Part shown: one piece after another, positions 35,030-44,456 of the stretch
Layout of the letters: every line of letters begins with the position of its first letter
Position numbering within the stretch: position 1 is the first letter of the stretch
DNA from: Tritonibacter scottomollicae
GTDB lineage: Bacteria; Pseudomonadota; Alphaproteobacteria; Rhodobacterales; Rhodobacteraceae
NCBI RefSeq assembly: GCF_003003215.1
Contig: NZ_PVUF01000003.1
Location: forward strand, 186,001-250,000
Length of the DNA stretch: 64,000 nt
Direction of reading: 5' to 3'
Program-made: the position numbers and the translations under genes
Notes under the pieces: generated by a model
What the model was told of the DNA's origin: nothing
Seen by the model: the letters and a program-made list of their open reading frames with translations, nothing else
Database searches by the model: none

Positions 35030-35362
35030 TCAGACGCCCTCTTGCAAATGCACCGGCTGGCCATGCGGGGTTGCGAGGTAGGCACGTTCCCAGCCCTGCT
35101 TCACATGCTCGACCTCGGTGGCCGTCACATGTCCTTCGGCGGTCATCATGGCTTCGATGGTCGCCAGCCAGATCTCGAAGTAATCGTCCCCACCGTTCAG
35201 CTCCCGCGCCAGCCCGGCCTCCTGAAGCGCAGCAGAGAACTGCGTGACCCATTCGGGCCAGGTGAACAGGCCACTTTCATTCAAATGAACGGCCAGAGCA
35301 AAGGCCTGCGCATGCCAAGGCGCCTCAAAGACCGGCGTGGGGAGAGTGTCACATTGCGGCAT
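35030..35362 (-). CDS. nitrile hydratase accessory protein (activator)
   Basis: A 110-residue protein homologous to the N-terminal helical part of the nitrile hydratase beta subunit, as the P14K-type cobalt activators are. Visible features are [27 protein letters not shown] and the acidic middle with [15 protein letters not shown]. Such proteins insert cobalt into the alpha subunit by subunit exchange. The start overlaps the end of the beta gene, completing a three-gene operon alpha-beta-accessory. The Lys/Glu-rich C-terminal tail seen in some activators is missing. Confidence 0.85.
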   Translation of the reverse strand: MPQCDTLPTPVFEAPWHAQAFALAVHLNESGLFTWPEWVTQFSAALQEAGLARELNGGDDYFEIWLATIEAMMTAEGHVTATEVEHVKQGWERAYLATPHGQPVHLQEGV

Positions 35363-35364
35363 GG

Positions 35365-36075
35365 TCACACGGGCTCCAGATAGCTTTGCCACAGATCCAG
35401 CACCACCTCGTCGCCGGGATGCTCGGCATGTGGCCACAGCGCGCCAGCCTTGAACACCACCGCATAAAGTGGCTCCGGCGCCTCGCCCAGACTGTGGGCA
35501 TTGCAGTCCGGCAGCACGTGACTGCCATGTTGGCGCAAGATCACCCCCTGCGCGGCACTGGCATAGGTCGGCAGCCGGGTGTGACCGCCATCCACCAGCG
35601 TATTGGCGCTGCGCCGGGTCCGCACACGATCTCCGGGCTGGAATCGCACCTCCACCGCGCTGGCGCGATCCGCGGGACCACCCGTTGCCAACACACCCGC
35701 GACCTTATGAGCTGCCAGTCGGCGCGGGCTGAGTGGATGCGCCTTGGCAGGAGGTTCGCCCTCCGACGCGCCCTCCGATACGATGCCCGGCGCGTCACGC
35801 AGATCCTCACGGCTCAGCACCCCCTGCTCCACCAGCAGATTGGCCAAGGCTGCCATCCATTTCTCGTAATAGCTGAAACGGGTGTAATCCACCGGGCTGA
35901 GCCGCTCGCGCGCATGGCGCGACATATCGATGTTCCACTGGCCGAGCGAGCCACATGCCAGCGTCACTGCAAGCGCGCGGGCGTGCCAATCCTCGGAGAA
36001 GACCGGCGCGTCCTCCGCGTCGGGTTCAATCTGGCCGTCACCGTAACGCCCCCCCATGTCATGAAGACGGCTCAC
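35365..36075 (-). CDS. nthB: nitrile hydratase beta subunit
   Basis: Structural subunit of nitrile hydratase, which hydrates nitriles to amides. The 236 residues start with the typical MSRLHDMGGRYGDG, continue with the helical domain (FSEDWHARALAVTLACGSLGQWNID), and end in the SH3-like barrel containing FQPGDRVRTR and the LYAVVFKAGALWPHAEHPGDEVVLDLWQSYLEP block. It overlaps the alpha gene by ATGA and the accessory gene follows directly. All parts expected for an active subunit are present. Confidence 0.93.
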   Translation of the reverse strand: MSRLHDMGGRYGDGQIEPDAEDAPVFSEDWHARALAVTLACGSLGQWNIDMSRHARERLSPVDYTRFSYYEKWMAALANLLVEQGVLSREDLRDAPGIVSEGASEGEPPAKAHPLSPRRLAAHKVAGVLATGGPADRASAVEVRFQPGDRVRTRRSANTLVDGGHTRLPTYASAAQGVILRQHGSHVLPDCNAHSLGEAPEPLYAVVFKAGALWPHAEHPGDEVVLDLWQSYLEPV

Positions 36076-36722
36076 CGCTGCGCCCCCCGGGCTGCGGCAT
36101 CGTCTGGCTGGAGGGCAAGGCCGGTGCCGATCATCGAATCACGGCTGACCAGCCGCTCCAACGCCTCGAGACTCCAGCCCTCGGTTCCAGCCGGACGCAT
36201 CGGCAGCACCAGATAGCGGACCTCGGCGGTGGAGTCCCAGACACGCACGGCCACCTCGGCAGGCAGGGTCACGCCAAATTCCGCCAGCACCTTGCGCGGC
36301 TCCCGCACGGCGCGGGCGCGATAAGCGTCAGACTTGTACCACCCCGGCGGAATGCCCAGCAGCGGCCACGGATAACAGCTGCACAGGGTGCAGACGACCA
36401 TGTTGTGGCGCGCGGGCGTATTTTCCACCACCACTACATGTTCGCCCTGCCGCCCATTGAGGTCGAGCTCTGCCAGAACCGTATCTGCATCTGTCAGCAG
36501 CGCCGCTCGAAACTCTGGCTCTGCCCAGGCCCGGGCGACCACGCGGGCGCCATTTTGCGGGCCGATATGGTTTTCGTAAGTGTCGATGATTTCATCCAAG
36601 GCAGCCGGATCGATCAGCCCCTTTCGGGTTAGAATCGTCTCCAGCGCCCGCACCCGGAGCACCGGGTCAGAGGGCAAATGGGAATGCGGCTGGCTGTGCG
36701 GGTCATCTATGTCATGCGGCAT
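36072..36722 (-). CDS. nthA: nitrile hydratase alpha subunit, cobalt type
   Basis: Catalytic, metal-binding subunit. The 216 residues carry the metal site VVCTLCSCYPWPLLG with Cys111, Cys114 and Cys116. The Thr between the first two cysteines (CTLCSC) marks the cobalt enzyme, while iron enzymes have Ser. Two of these cysteines become oxidised in the active enzyme. AAGG before the ATG at 36722 fixes the start; the frame is open for another 500 bases but reads antisense through secG. The order alpha-beta-accessory differs from the beta-alpha-activator order of classical Rhodococcus cobalt enzymes. No amidase gene is nearby. Confidence 0.95.
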   Translation of the reverse strand: MPHDIDDPHSQPHSHLPSDPVLRVRALETILTRKGLIDPAALDEIIDTYENHIGPQNGARVVARAWAEPEFRAALLTDADTVLAELDLNGRQGEHVVVVENTPARHNMVVCTLCSCYPWPLLGIPPGWYKSDAYRARAVREPRKVLAEFGVTLPAEVAVRVWDSTAEVRYLVLPMRPAGTEGWSLEALERLVSRDSMIGTGLALQPDDAAARGAQR

Positions 36723-36875
36723 GATCTGGACCTTGCCCTTGCAAATGCGCCCTGTCCAGATGTTCGACACGGAATGACAGGCCACAGGGGCGGGCACGCC
36801 GTAACTCGGCCCTTGCCCCGACCGGCAATCTTCCCTATGAACCGCTCGATACTCAGCCAACAGCCGCAGGAACCT

Positions 36876-37241
36876 ATGGAAAACGTCGTTCTCATCATCC
36901 ATCTTCTTCTGGCGCTCGGCCTCATTGCCGTTGTTCTTCTGCAACGCTCCGAAGGCGGAGGACTTGGCATGGGTGGCGGCGGTGGCGGCGGCGCCATGAG
37001 CGGACGTGCCGCAGCGACCGCATTGAGCAAGATCACATGGGTTCTGGCCATCGCGTTCATCGCGACCTCCATCACCCTCACGGTGTTGGCAGCACAGAAA
37101 TCCAGCCGTTCCTCGATCACCGATGGCCTCGGCACACCGGCGGAAAATGGCGCACCCTCCGCGCCCGCTTCTCCCTTGGGCAGCGACCTGCTGCCGCCGA
37201 GCCAGGACGAAAACGCGCCGCTGGTACCCAGCGCCGACTAA
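36876..37241 (+). CDS. secG: preprotein translocase subunit SecG
   Basis: Small subunit of the SecYEG export channel. The 121 residues have two transmembrane helices (VVLIIHLLLALGLIAVVLLQ and ITWVLAIAFIATSITLTVLA) joined by the conserved Gly-rich loop RSEGGGLGMGGGGGGG, then a Pro/Ser-rich tail. AGGA precedes the ATG at 36876. It is divergent from the nitrile hydratase operon and upstream of pyrG, an order I recall as common in Alphaproteobacteria. Confidence 0.95.
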   Translation: MENVVLIIHLLLALGLIAVVLLQRSEGGGLGMGGGGGGGAMSGRAAATALSKITWVLAIAFIATSITLTVLAAQKSSRSSITDGLGTPAENGAPSAPASPLGSDLLPPSQDENAPLVPSAD

Positions 37242-37265
37242 CCTACAAAACCTAGACAAACTTTC

Positions 37266-37294
37266 GGGAACCGTAACAGCATCTTGCGGTTCCC
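37266..37294 (+). terminator. possible secG terminator hairpin
   Basis: GGGAACCG pairs with CGGTTCCC across 13 bases, 25 bases past the secG stop. Only TTG follows, so termination may be partial, with read-through into pyrG. Confidence 0.45.
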
Positions 37295-37464
37295 TTGCGC
37301 ATGCTGTGCGAATCTGATAGTTGTTAAGTCCCGTGATGCTGCGGTTTTTCCGGCGTGAAAATTCACGTTTTGAACAACCGCCGGGCAGCTAGAGATCCGG
37401 GGGTTCCCGGGTCGCGACTGAACCGATTTGGACCTGACACGATCTCACGGGGGCAGCCGAAAAC

Positions 37465-39108
37465 ATGGCGCGTTTCATCTTTATTACTGGCGGTGTTGTT
37501 TCATCACTGGGCAAAGGGCTGGCATCCGCCGCTCTTGGCGCGCTGCTGCAGGCGCGGGGCTACTCGGTACGCCTGCGTAAACTCGATCCGTATCTGAACG
37601 TCGATCCGGGCACCATGAGCCCGTTTGAACACGGCGAAGTCTTCGTGACGGATGACGGTGCGGAAACCGACCTCGACCTAGGCCACTACGAGCGTTTCAC
37701 GGGTGTGCCTGCGCGCAATACCGACTCGATCTCCTCGGGCCGGATCTACACCAACGTGCTGGAGAAGGAGCGCCGCGGCGACTACCTCGGCAAAACCATT
37801 CAGGTGATTCCGCACGTCACCAACGAGATCAAGGACTTCATCTCCATTGGTGAGGATGAGGTCGATTTCATGCTCTGCGAGATTGGCGGCACCGTGGGCG
37901 ACATCGAAGGGCTGCCCTTCTTTGAGGCCATTCGCCAGTTCAGCCAGGATAAGCCGCGCGGTCAGTGTATCTTCATGCACCTGACGCTCCTGCCCTACAT
38001 CAAGGCCTCTGGCGAGCTGAAAACCAAACCGACCCAACACTCCGTGAAGGAGCTGCGCTCCATCGGTCTGGCCCCCGATATTCTGGTCTGCCGTTCAGAG
38101 GGTCCGATCCCCGTGAAGGAACGCGAAAAGCTCGCGTTGTTCTGCAACGTGCGTGCAGACAGTGTGATCGCGGCGCAGGATCTGAAATCCATCTACGAGG
38201 CGCCGCTGGCCTATCACCGCGAAGGTCTCGACCAGGCGGTTCTGGACGCCTTTGGCATCGCCCCTGCCCCGCGCCCGACGCTGGACACCTGGGAAGACGT
38301 GGCCGACCGCATCTACAACCCCGAGGGTGAGGTCAAAGTCGCCATCGTCGGCAAATACACCCAGCTTGAGGACGCCTATAAATCCATCGCCGAGGCGCTG
38401 ACCCATGGTGGCATGGCGAACCGGGTGAAGGTGCGTATCGAATGGGTCGACGCAGAGCTGTTCGACACGGAAGACGCGACACCCTACCTGCAAGGTTTCC
38501 ACGCGATCCTCGTCCCCGGCGGCTTTGGCGAGCGCGGCACCGAAGGTAAGATCAAAGCGGCGCAATATGCCCGCGAGCATAAGGTGCCCTACCTCGGCAT
38601 CTGTCTCGGCATGCAAATGGCCGTCATCGAGGCGGCCCGCAATGTGGCCGGCATCGAGGAAGCAGGTTCGGAAGAGTTTGACCATGAGGCGGGTAAAAAG
38701 CGTTTTGAACCCGTGGTTTACCACCTAAAGGAATGGGTACAGGGCAACCACAGGGTCAGCCGCAGCGCCGATGACGACAAGGGCGGCACCATGCGCCTGG
38801 GCTCTTATGATGCATCTCTGGCCGAGGGCTCTCGGGTGGCAGAGGTCTACGAAAGCACCACCATCGAGGAACGCCACCGTCACCGCTATGAGGTCGACAT
38901 CAAGTACCGTGACAAGCTTGAGGCCTGCGGGTTGAAATTCACCGGCATGAGCCCCGATGGCCGCCTGCCGGAGATCGTGGAATGGACCGACCACCCGTGG
39001 TTCATTGGCGTGCAGTTCCACCCGGAGCTGAAGTCCAAGCCGTTCAATCCACATCCGCTGTTCAAGGACTTCGTCCGCGCGGCCAAGGAAACGTCGCGTC
39101 TGGTCTGA
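37465..39108 (+). CDS. pyrG: CTP synthase
   Basis: Makes CTP from UTP and glutamine. The 547 residues comprise the synthetase domain ([16 protein letters not shown] at the start, [20 protein letters not shown] near 41-60) and the glutamine amidotransferase domain ([14 protein letters not shown], then [17 protein letters not shown] with the nucleophilic Cys, ending with the His-Glu segment FHPELKSKP). The ATG at 37465 follows a weak G-rich site. A strong terminator follows at 39145-39173. No unusual changes are seen. Confidence 0.98.
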   Translation: MARFIFITGGVVSSLGKGLASAALGALLQARGYSVRLRKLDPYLNVDPGTMSPFEHGEVFVTDDGAETDLDLGHYERFTGVPARNTDSISSGRIYTNVLEKERRGDYLGKTIQVIPHVTNEIKDFISIGEDEVDFMLCEIGGTVGDIEGLPFFEAIRQFSQDKPRGQCIFMHLTLLPYIKASGELKTKPTQHSVKELRSIGLAPDILVCRSEGPIPVKEREKLALFCNVRADSVIAAQDLKSIYEAPLAYHREGLDQAVLDAFGIAPAPRPTLDTWEDVADRIYNPEGEVKVAIVGKYTQLEDAYKSIAEALTHGGMANRVKVRIEWVDAELFDTEDATPYLQGFHAILVPGGFGERGTEGKIKAAQYAREHKVPYLGICLGMQMAVIEAARNVAGIEEAGSEEFDHEAGKKRFEPVVYHLKEWVQGNHRVSRSADDDKGGTMRLGSYDASLAEGSRVAEVYESTTIEERHRHRYEVDIKYRDKLEACGLKFTGMSPDGRLPEIVEWTDHPWFIGVQFHPELKSKPFNPHPLFKDFVRAAKETSRLV

Positions 39109-39144
39109 GGCCAGGAGGCCTGCCATAGCAGCATGATTTTAGGA

Positions 39145-39173
39145 GGGCATCCCAACGCGGGGTGCCCTTTTTT
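39145..39173 (+). terminator. pyrG terminator
   Basis: GGGCATCCC (39145-39153) pairs with GGGGTGCCC (39159-39167, one G-U pair), followed by TTTTTT. Confidence 0.88.
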
Positions 39174-39234
39174 GTTCTCTTGGCACGAGAGTTGAGGGGT
39201 GCAACACTCTCGTCCAAGCTAGAAGGAGCGAGCT

Positions 39235-39606
39235 ATGCAAGCTGGACTGGGCCGCATCATTCTCTACACGAAGCACATCGACGAGATGGTCGCGTTCTAC
39301 ACCGTGCTGTTCGGCTACACCCGACAGGATGCTCCGGGGGACCGCATCGTCGAGCTGCGCCCGTCCACCGCCGGCATACCAATCCTGCTGCACCCGGCCG
39401 CCCGCAGCCAGAAACAGGGGCAGGCCTGCGTGAAACTGGTCTTTGACGTCGCAGATGTCTCCGCATTCTGCGCCGACGCCGCCGATGCGGGGTTTGCCTT
39501 TGGGACTATACACGATGCTGATGGCTACCAGTTTTCCAATTGCAAGGACCCCAGTGGCAACTCGGTCGCCGTCTCCAGTCGCGCTGGAAGCTCTGCAAAC
39601 AATTGA
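39235..39606 (+). CDS. VOC/glyoxalase-family protein
   Basis: A 123-residue single-module vicinal-oxygen-chelate protein (RIILYTKHIDEMVAFYTVLFGYT at the start, DGYQFSNCKDPSGNSVAVSSRA at the end). Metal ligands are not all obvious: the N-terminal Tyr/Lys position lacks the usual His and the final strand has no Glu. It may therefore be a binding rather than catalytic member. AAGGAG before the ATG at 39235 is ideal. It stands alone between pyrG and an unknown gene. Confidence 0.75.
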   Translation: MQAGLGRIILYTKHIDEMVAFYTVLFGYTRQDAPGDRIVELRPSTAGIPILLHPAARSQKQGQACVKLVFDVADVSAFCADAADAGFAFGTIHDADGYQFSNCKDPSGNSVAVSSRAGSSANN

Positions 39607-39679
39607 TCTTTGTTAGCAATTTGGAAGCTTGAATCGCCTATCGTCCCGAGTCGACGATGCGATCAAAGCGAGGCCGAGA

Positions 39680-40117
39680 ATGGCCGCTGGAGACAAGCAA
39701 ATGCCAGAAACAGGCAAGGAGCCCCGGGAAGAGTTCCCGGTGATCGGAACCGAAGAGGTCCCGGCCGTCTTTTTCGACGGGGACAAGCTGCTCTTGTGTT
39801 ACGAGGTCGCGCCGATCGCCGGCGGTGGGCTGGCCATTCTGGAATTCGATGATGTGCTGGATTTCCGTGTCGACCCGATGAATGTCGATGAGCTGTCCGA
39901 TTCCCCCTATCCGGTGTCCGCCTGGAATATCACCGAGATCTGCGGCAGCGAGAAGGCCGCACGCTGGGCCGCAATGGATGCCCGCTACTGGAGCCTGTCG
40001 TTCAGCGACATGACCCTGACGGTGCTGTTCGACACCGTACGCCTGGCTGGACGCACCCGCGAAAAGCGCGCGCCCCAACTGGCATTGCGTCATTTCATCG
40101 GCTCGGCAGCCGCCTAG
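39680..40117 (+). CDS. conserved protein of unknown function
   Basis: A 145-residue soluble protein with no signal peptide or recognised domain. The middle is beta-rich (PAVFFDGDKLLLCYEVAP, GGGLAILEFDDVLDFRVDP), and a segment with NITEICGSEKAARWAAMDARYWSL follows. GAGGCCGAGA before the ATG at 39680 decides the start; an ATG at 39629 is possible. Codon use matches the neighbours, so it is probably a real gene. I do not recognise the family. Confidence 0.6.
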   Translation: MAAGDKQMPETGKEPREEFPVIGTEEVPAVFFDGDKLLLCYEVAPIAGGGLAILEFDDVLDFRVDPMNVDELSDSPYPVSAWNITEICGSEKAARWAAMDARYWSLSFSDMTLTVLFDTVRLAGRTREKRAPQLALRHFIGSAAA

Positions 40118-40511
40118 GCAGCCATGCCAGCTTCCTGCCCAACTGGAATCGCCGGAGCGCCCCGCTGCAGGACTGCTACGATGCGGCGCCGGTCTCACCG
40201 GCTCTTTCGGCAATGCGGTCGGGTTCGTGCATCGGACTGAGGTGTCTGAGCAGTTCGTGCAGGCTCACAGGCTTTGACATCGCCAACACCTCCGGCCAGC
40301 GGTGCGGCCGTCAGGCCGCGCCGGTCATAATCGCCCTCATCATTCTTGAGATGCACGACATGATCGCACATGCTCCCCATGGGGGCGTTTTTTCGCTGGG
40401 TCACGGCCTAGGTTAGCGCAACCACCAGAAAGCGCTTGTTGTTTCTCTCATCGGCGGCGGTATAGAAGGAGCGACACAACACCCGTGCATTTCCCAAGGA
40501 GGCCGCGCGTC
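40118..40511. other. 394-bp intergenic stretch with a terminator and a possible minus-strand small ORF
   Basis: It separates the unknown gene and the aldolase gene. A plus-strand terminator lies at 40372-40393, so transcription ends well beyond the previous stop. On the minus strand an open frame at 40176-40280 (34 codons, MSKPVSLHELLRHLSPMHEP...) has GGAGG eight bases before its ATG. It may be a real microprotein, but nothing confirms it. No repeat is seen. Confidence 0.35.
40372..40393 (+). terminator. intrinsic terminator upstream of the aldolase gene
   Basis: GCTCCC pairs with GGGGGC around a CAT loop (40372-40386), followed by G and six Ts. Confidence 0.6.
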
Positions 40512-41414
40512 ATGGCGACAGACACCGCAACCCATGAGCAACAGTTTGACCGCATCGCAACCGGCGAGGGCTTCATCGCCGCGCTGGATCAGTCCGGTGG
40601 CTCCACCCCCAAGGCGCTGGCGCTCTATGGCGTGATGGAAGATGCCTATTCGAACGATGAGGAAATGTTCGCCGAAATCCAGAAGATGCGCGCCCGCATC
40701 ATCACCGCCCCGGATTTCAACAGCAAAAAGATCCTCGGCGCGATCCTGTTTGAAAAGACCATGGACAATGCCATCGATGGTACGCCGGTGCCGACCTACC
40801 TGTGGGAAAAATGTGGCGTGGTGCCCTTCCTGAAAGTGGACAAGGGACTTGCGGATGAGGTCGACGGCGTGCAGCTGATGAAGCCGATGCCCGATCTCGA
40901 TGCGCTGCTCACGCGTGCCAAGGCTGCCGGAATCTTCGGAACCAAGATGCGCTCGGTGGTCAAGGACGCCAATGCGGCTGGCATCAAATCCGTGGTTGCG
41001 CAGCAGTTCGAGGTTGGCCTGCAGATTGCCAAGGCGGGTCTGGTGCCGATCATCGAACCAGAAGTCGACATCCACTCCGCCAGCAAATCCGAGGCCGAGG
41101 CGCTGTTGAAGGCGGAGATCGCCGCACAACTGGACGCCCTGCCCTCCGGCACCAAGGTGGCGCTGAAGCTGACCATCCCCAATGAGGCCGGTCTGTATGA
41201 TAGCCTAGCCGATCATGCCGCGGTGGTGCGCGTGGTGGCCCTGTCTGGCGGCTACTCCACCGATGACGCCTGCGAACGGCTGTCCAAGAACGGCAAGATG
41301 ATCGCCTCCTTCAGCCGCGCGCTGACCGAGGGGCTGAACGCTGGCATGTCGGATGCCGACTACAATGCCGCGCTGGGGGCGAATATCGACAAGATCTATA
41401 AGGCCTCGATCTGA
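40512..41414 (+). CDS. fda: class I fructose-bisphosphate aldolase
   Basis: Metal-independent Schiff-base aldolase of glycolysis and gluconeogenesis, the short bacterial class I type. The 300 residues match the family. Landmarks are IAALDQSGGSTPKAL near 22-36, FEKTMD near 75, IEPEVDI near 185, and the Schiff-base lysine in VALKLTIPNE near 215. AAGGAGG nine bases before the ATG at 40512 is a strong start. A strong terminator follows. Most bacteria use class II; the class I form is common in this group. Confidence 0.95.
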   Translation: MATDTATHEQQFDRIATGEGFIAALDQSGGSTPKALALYGVMEDAYSNDEEMFAEIQKMRARIITAPDFNSKKILGAILFEKTMDNAIDGTPVPTYLWEKCGVVPFLKVDKGLADEVDGVQLMKPMPDLDALLTRAKAAGIFGTKMRSVVKDANAAGIKSVVAQQFEVGLQIAKAGLVPIIEPEVDIHSASKSEAEALLKAEIAAQLDALPSGTKVALKLTIPNEAGLYDSLADHAAVVRVVALSGGYSTDDACERLSKNGKMIASFSRALTEGLNAGMSDADYNAALGANIDKIYKASI

Positions 41415-41452
41415 TCTTGGCTCCTACGGGGGCACATTCCATTTGAATTGAA

Positions 41453-41484
41453 ACGGGCCGCAACACCAGTTGCGGCCCGTCTGT
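41453..41484 (+). terminator. aldolase gene terminator
   Basis: ACGGGCCGCAAC (41453-41464) pairs perfectly with GTTGCGGCCCGT (41469-41480) around ACCA, followed by CTGTTTT. Confidence 0.88.
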
Positions 41485-41516
41485 TTTGGATCGGGTCAAA
41501 AGACGACCAGAGGACA

Positions 41517-42242
41517 TCAGCCGCGGGCGGCGCGGGCGATGTCCTCTGTGCTGAGGTCGTAGCGCTGCGCAAACCGCAGGCGTGCCGCTACCAGACGCGG
41601 GTCATCGGGGCTCATGCCCAGCGTGCGGATGAACTCGATGCGCTGCTGGCGCTTCAGCGCCTCGCGGTCGATGGCAGTGCCCATGGCGCGGTCGATAACC
41701 TCACCGCCGGGTGACACATGAAACCATTTGGAAAAGTCGCGAAAGTGATGCTGGTTGTGCAGCTGGGTCACATGGCGCTCCACCCGCGTTTTGCTCACGT
41801 TCAAATGTGCGGTCATGTGGAACCACTCGTAACCAAGGAAGGTTGCCACGCCCCCGACAAGCACGATCGCCGCCGCCAGAGACAGTGCATGCAGCGGCAC
41901 CACCATCCACAACAGCCCGTAGATCACCGCAAAATTCACCGCCAGCATAGGCAACGCCACCCAGATCGGCGCGAAGAACAGCTGGTGATTGGTAGGGAAG
42001 TCATGGTGGCCGTAATGTGCCTGATAGAGCAGATCAAAGGCCCATTGGCGACGCGGCGGCTTCAGGTGAAAGATATAGCGATGCAGCCCGTATTCATTGA
42101 GCATCTGCAGGCCTACTCCCAGCACGACAAAGCCCCACTGCCAGGTCGCCCCCTGCATCAAAAGGATCGCCAGACCCAGCCCCACCGCGCCCAGCATCAC
42201 CGGCACCGATGGGTGCGACAGCAAGAGTTTCAACCGCATCAT
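41517..42242 (-). CDS. fatty acid hydroxylase/sterol desaturase superfamily protein
   Basis: A 241-residue integral membrane di-iron enzyme. The His clusters that bind the metals are all present: HRYIFH near residue 54, HYGHH near 76, HMTAH near 142 and HNQHH near 162. About four transmembrane helices surround them. The family hydroxylates or desaturates lipid substrates such as fatty acids, carotenoids or sterols; the substrate here is unknown. GGAGGAG precedes tandem ATGs at 42242 and 42239. The gene is convergent with the aldolase gene. Confidence 0.85.
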   Translation of the reverse strand: MMRLKLLLSHPSVPVMLGAVGLGLAILLMQGATWQWGFVVLGVGLQMLNEYGLHRYIFHLKPPRRQWAFDLLYQAHYGHHDFPTNHQLFFAPIWVALPMLAVNFAVIYGLLWMVVPLHALSLAAAIVLVGGVATFLGYEWFHMTAHLNVSKTRVERHVTQLHNQHHFRDFSKWFHVSPGGEVIDRAMGTAIDREALKRQQRIEFIRTLGMSPDDPRLVAARLRFAQRYDLSTEDIARAARG

Positions 42243-42316
42243 GTCCGCTCCTCCCCGATTGGACCTGTCTGTTGGGCCGCCCCTCGGGCTCCCGTTTTGA
42301 ATGGTCTACTTATGGT

Positions 42317-43114
42317 CTACTTAAAGACCGGCGCGCGTTTCTGCATATTGGCCATGACCACTTCCATCTGTTCCGGCTTGCCGATCAGCGCCGCCTGCTC
42401 TTCGCTTTCGCGCAAGAGCACCTCGGCACTGCTGGCACCGCTCTCGGCATAGGCAACCAGACGTTTTGCAGCACGGATGGCATTAGGACCCTTGCCCGCG
42501 ATCTCAGTGGCCAGCGCCTGCGCACGGGCCAGCGGATCCTCCGCGATCTCGGTCACCAAGCCCCAACGTTCGGCCTGCGTCGCCTCCACCGGCGTGGCGG
42601 TATAGGTCAGCAGCCGCAACACATCCGAGCGCACCAGCTGCGGCAGCAGCGCCATGCCGCCCATGTCGGGGATCAGGCCCCATTTCATCTCCATCACCGC
42701 CAGTTTGGCCTCCGGCGCCGCGATCCGGATATCCGCCCCCAGTGCAATCTGCAGACCAGCCCCGAAGGTGGCCCCGTGCAGGGCGGCAATCACCGGGATC
42801 TCCAGTGCGCGCCACAGCATTGCCACCGCCTGAAAATCATTCGCCTCCCCCTCGGTGCGGTCCATGATCCAGGCGCTGTCTTTCATCTGCCCCATGGCGG
42901 CAAAGCTCATCACGTCCAGCCCGGCGCAAAAGCTCTTGCCCGCCCCCGACAGCACCACCGCGCGCGCGTCTGACGCGGCGACCTCATGGGCGGCGGCGAT
43001 CACGGCGGCGAGCATGTCCTTGTCGACGGCGTTCATCTTGTCGGCGCGGGTCAGCGTGACATGGGCGACATGGTCGCGGATCTCGACGGAAACGCGGGCG
43101 TTGTCCTCTGCCAT
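42317..43114 (-). CDS. crotonase/enoyl-CoA hydratase family protein
   Basis: A 265-residue crotonase-fold enzyme acting on acyl-CoA. The oxyanion-hole segments are SGAGKSFCAGLDVMSF (about 57-72) and ALHGATFGAGLQIALGADIRIA (about 110-131). The usual catalytic Glu positions are only partly recognisable, so hydratase, isomerase or another reaction cannot be chosen. GGGAGGAG precedes the ATG at 43114. It is divergent from the aminotransferase gene and upstream of the hydroxylase gene on the same strand, with a gap of about 75 bp, so both may belong to one lipid-modifying transcript. Confidence 0.85.
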   Translation of the reverse strand: MAEDNARVSVEIRDHVAHVTLTRADKMNAVDKDMLAAVIAAAHEVAASDARAVVLSGAGKSFCAGLDVMSFAAMGQMKDSAWIMDRTEGEANDFQAVAMLWRALEIPVIAALHGATFGAGLQIALGADIRIAAPEAKLAVMEMKWGLIPDMGGMALLPQLVRSDVLRLLTYTATPVEATQAERWGLVTEIAEDPLARAQALATEIAGKGPNAIRAAKRLVAYAESGASSAEVLLRESEEQAALIGKPEQMEVVMANMQKRAPVFK

Positions 43115-43251
43115 GATGGCTCCTCCCTCTGGCAATCTCTCTTGTCGTCAGCTTGCAGCGCATCGGGCGCGCTTTCCAGCCTGACGCCGGGGCATGGTTG
43201 GCGCATCATGCACACTTGCCCAGCTGCGCCCGCCCGGCTAGGTCTTGGCCC

Positions 43252-44370
43252 ATGACAGATTTGCGCCAAACCCCGCTCGCCCAGTCCCTGCCCGCCTCCG
43301 TCCCGTTTGTGGGACCGGAAACCCATGAACGCCAGCGCGGCGCGCCGTTTGTTGCGCGGCTCGGCGCGAATGAGAACCTCTTCGGCCCCTCCCCCAAAGC
43401 GGTTGCAGCGATGCAGGCCGCAGCGGGTGAGATCTGGAAATACGGCGACGCGGAAAGCTACGAGCTGCGGCAGGCGCTGTCCGCGCTGCACGGGATTTCG
43501 CCCGATCACATCATGGTTGGCGAGGGCATCGACGGGCTGCTGGGCAATCTGGTGCGGCTATATGTGGGCGCCGGTGATGCGGTTGTGACCTCGCTTGGGG
43601 CCTATCCGACCTTCAACTACCATGTGGCGGGCTTTGGCGGCGTGCTGCACACGGTTCCCTATCGCGATGATCACGAGGATATCGCAGCCTTGATGGCAAA
43701 GGCGCATGAGGTGGGCGCAAAGATCGTCTACCTCGCCAACCCCGACAACCCGATGGGCAGCTGGCATCGCGGCGCAGATATCGTGGCAGCGCTGGACGAC
43801 CTGCCCGAAGGCAGTCTGTTGCTGCTGGACGAGGCCTATGTGGAATGCGCCCCCGACGGCACGGCAGCGCCAGTTGATGTAAATGATCCCCGCGTCATCC
43901 GCATGCGCACGCTGTCCAAGGCCTATGGTATGGCTGGCGCCCGCGTGGGCTATGCCTTGGGCGCGGTTGAGATGATTTCCGCCTTTCACAAGGTCCGCAA
44001 CCACTTTGGCATGAATCGCTGCGCGCAGATCGGCGCGACGGAGGCAATCAAGGATCAGGACTGGCTGGCTCATGTGCAGGCAGAGATTGCCACCGCACGG
44101 GACGAGATTTCCCGGATCGCCATCGAGCATGGCCTGACGCCGCTGCCTTCGGCCACCAATTTTGTCGCCATCGACTGTGGCCAGGACGGTGCGTTCGCCA
44201 AGGCGGTGCTGGACGCTTTGGTCAGCCGGGGCATGTTCGTGCGGATGCCCTTTGCCGAACCTCAGAACCGATGCATCCGTGTCAGTTGCGGCCCGGAGGC
44301 CGAGCGCGCGGCCTTTGCAGCGGCCCTGCCAGAGGCCTTGGCGGAGGCCCGATCACAAGCAGACCGATAA
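43252..44370 (+). CDS. class I/II aminotransferase, HisC-like
   Basis: A 372-residue PLP aminotransferase of the histidinol-phosphate aminotransferase group. Visible features are ARLGANENLFGPSPKAV near 36-52, LGAYPTFNYHV near 117, ANPDNPMGSW near 162, and the PLP lysine in RTLSKAYGMAGARVGYALG near 222. The similarity is to the HisC family, but genuine hisC usually lies with other his genes, so another amino acid substrate is possible. The ATG at 43252 starts the conserved part. It is followed by a 70-residue membrane protein. Confidence 0.85.
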   Translation: MTDLRQTPLAQSLPASVPFVGPETHERQRGAPFVARLGANENLFGPSPKAVAAMQAAAGEIWKYGDAESYELRQALSALHGISPDHIMVGEGIDGLLGNLVRLYVGAGDAVVTSLGAYPTFNYHVAGFGGVLHTVPYRDDHEDIAALMAKAHEVGAKIVYLANPDNPMGSWHRGADIVAALDDLPEGSLLLLDEAYVECAPDGTAAPVDVNDPRVIRMRTLSKAYGMAGARVGYALGAVEMISAFHKVRNHFGMNRCAQIGATEAIKDQDWLAHVQAEIATARDEISRIAIEHGLTPLPSATNFVAIDCGQDGAFAKAVLDALVSRGMFVRMPFAEPQNRCIRVSCGPEAERAAFAAALPEALAEARSQADR

Positions 44371-44456
44371 ACCGGAGCACGCGCGCCAGCGGCTTTACTC
44401 GGGATTTACCTCTTTGGCTTTAGTCTGAACGGACATTGCCTGTCTGGAGGGGTAAT

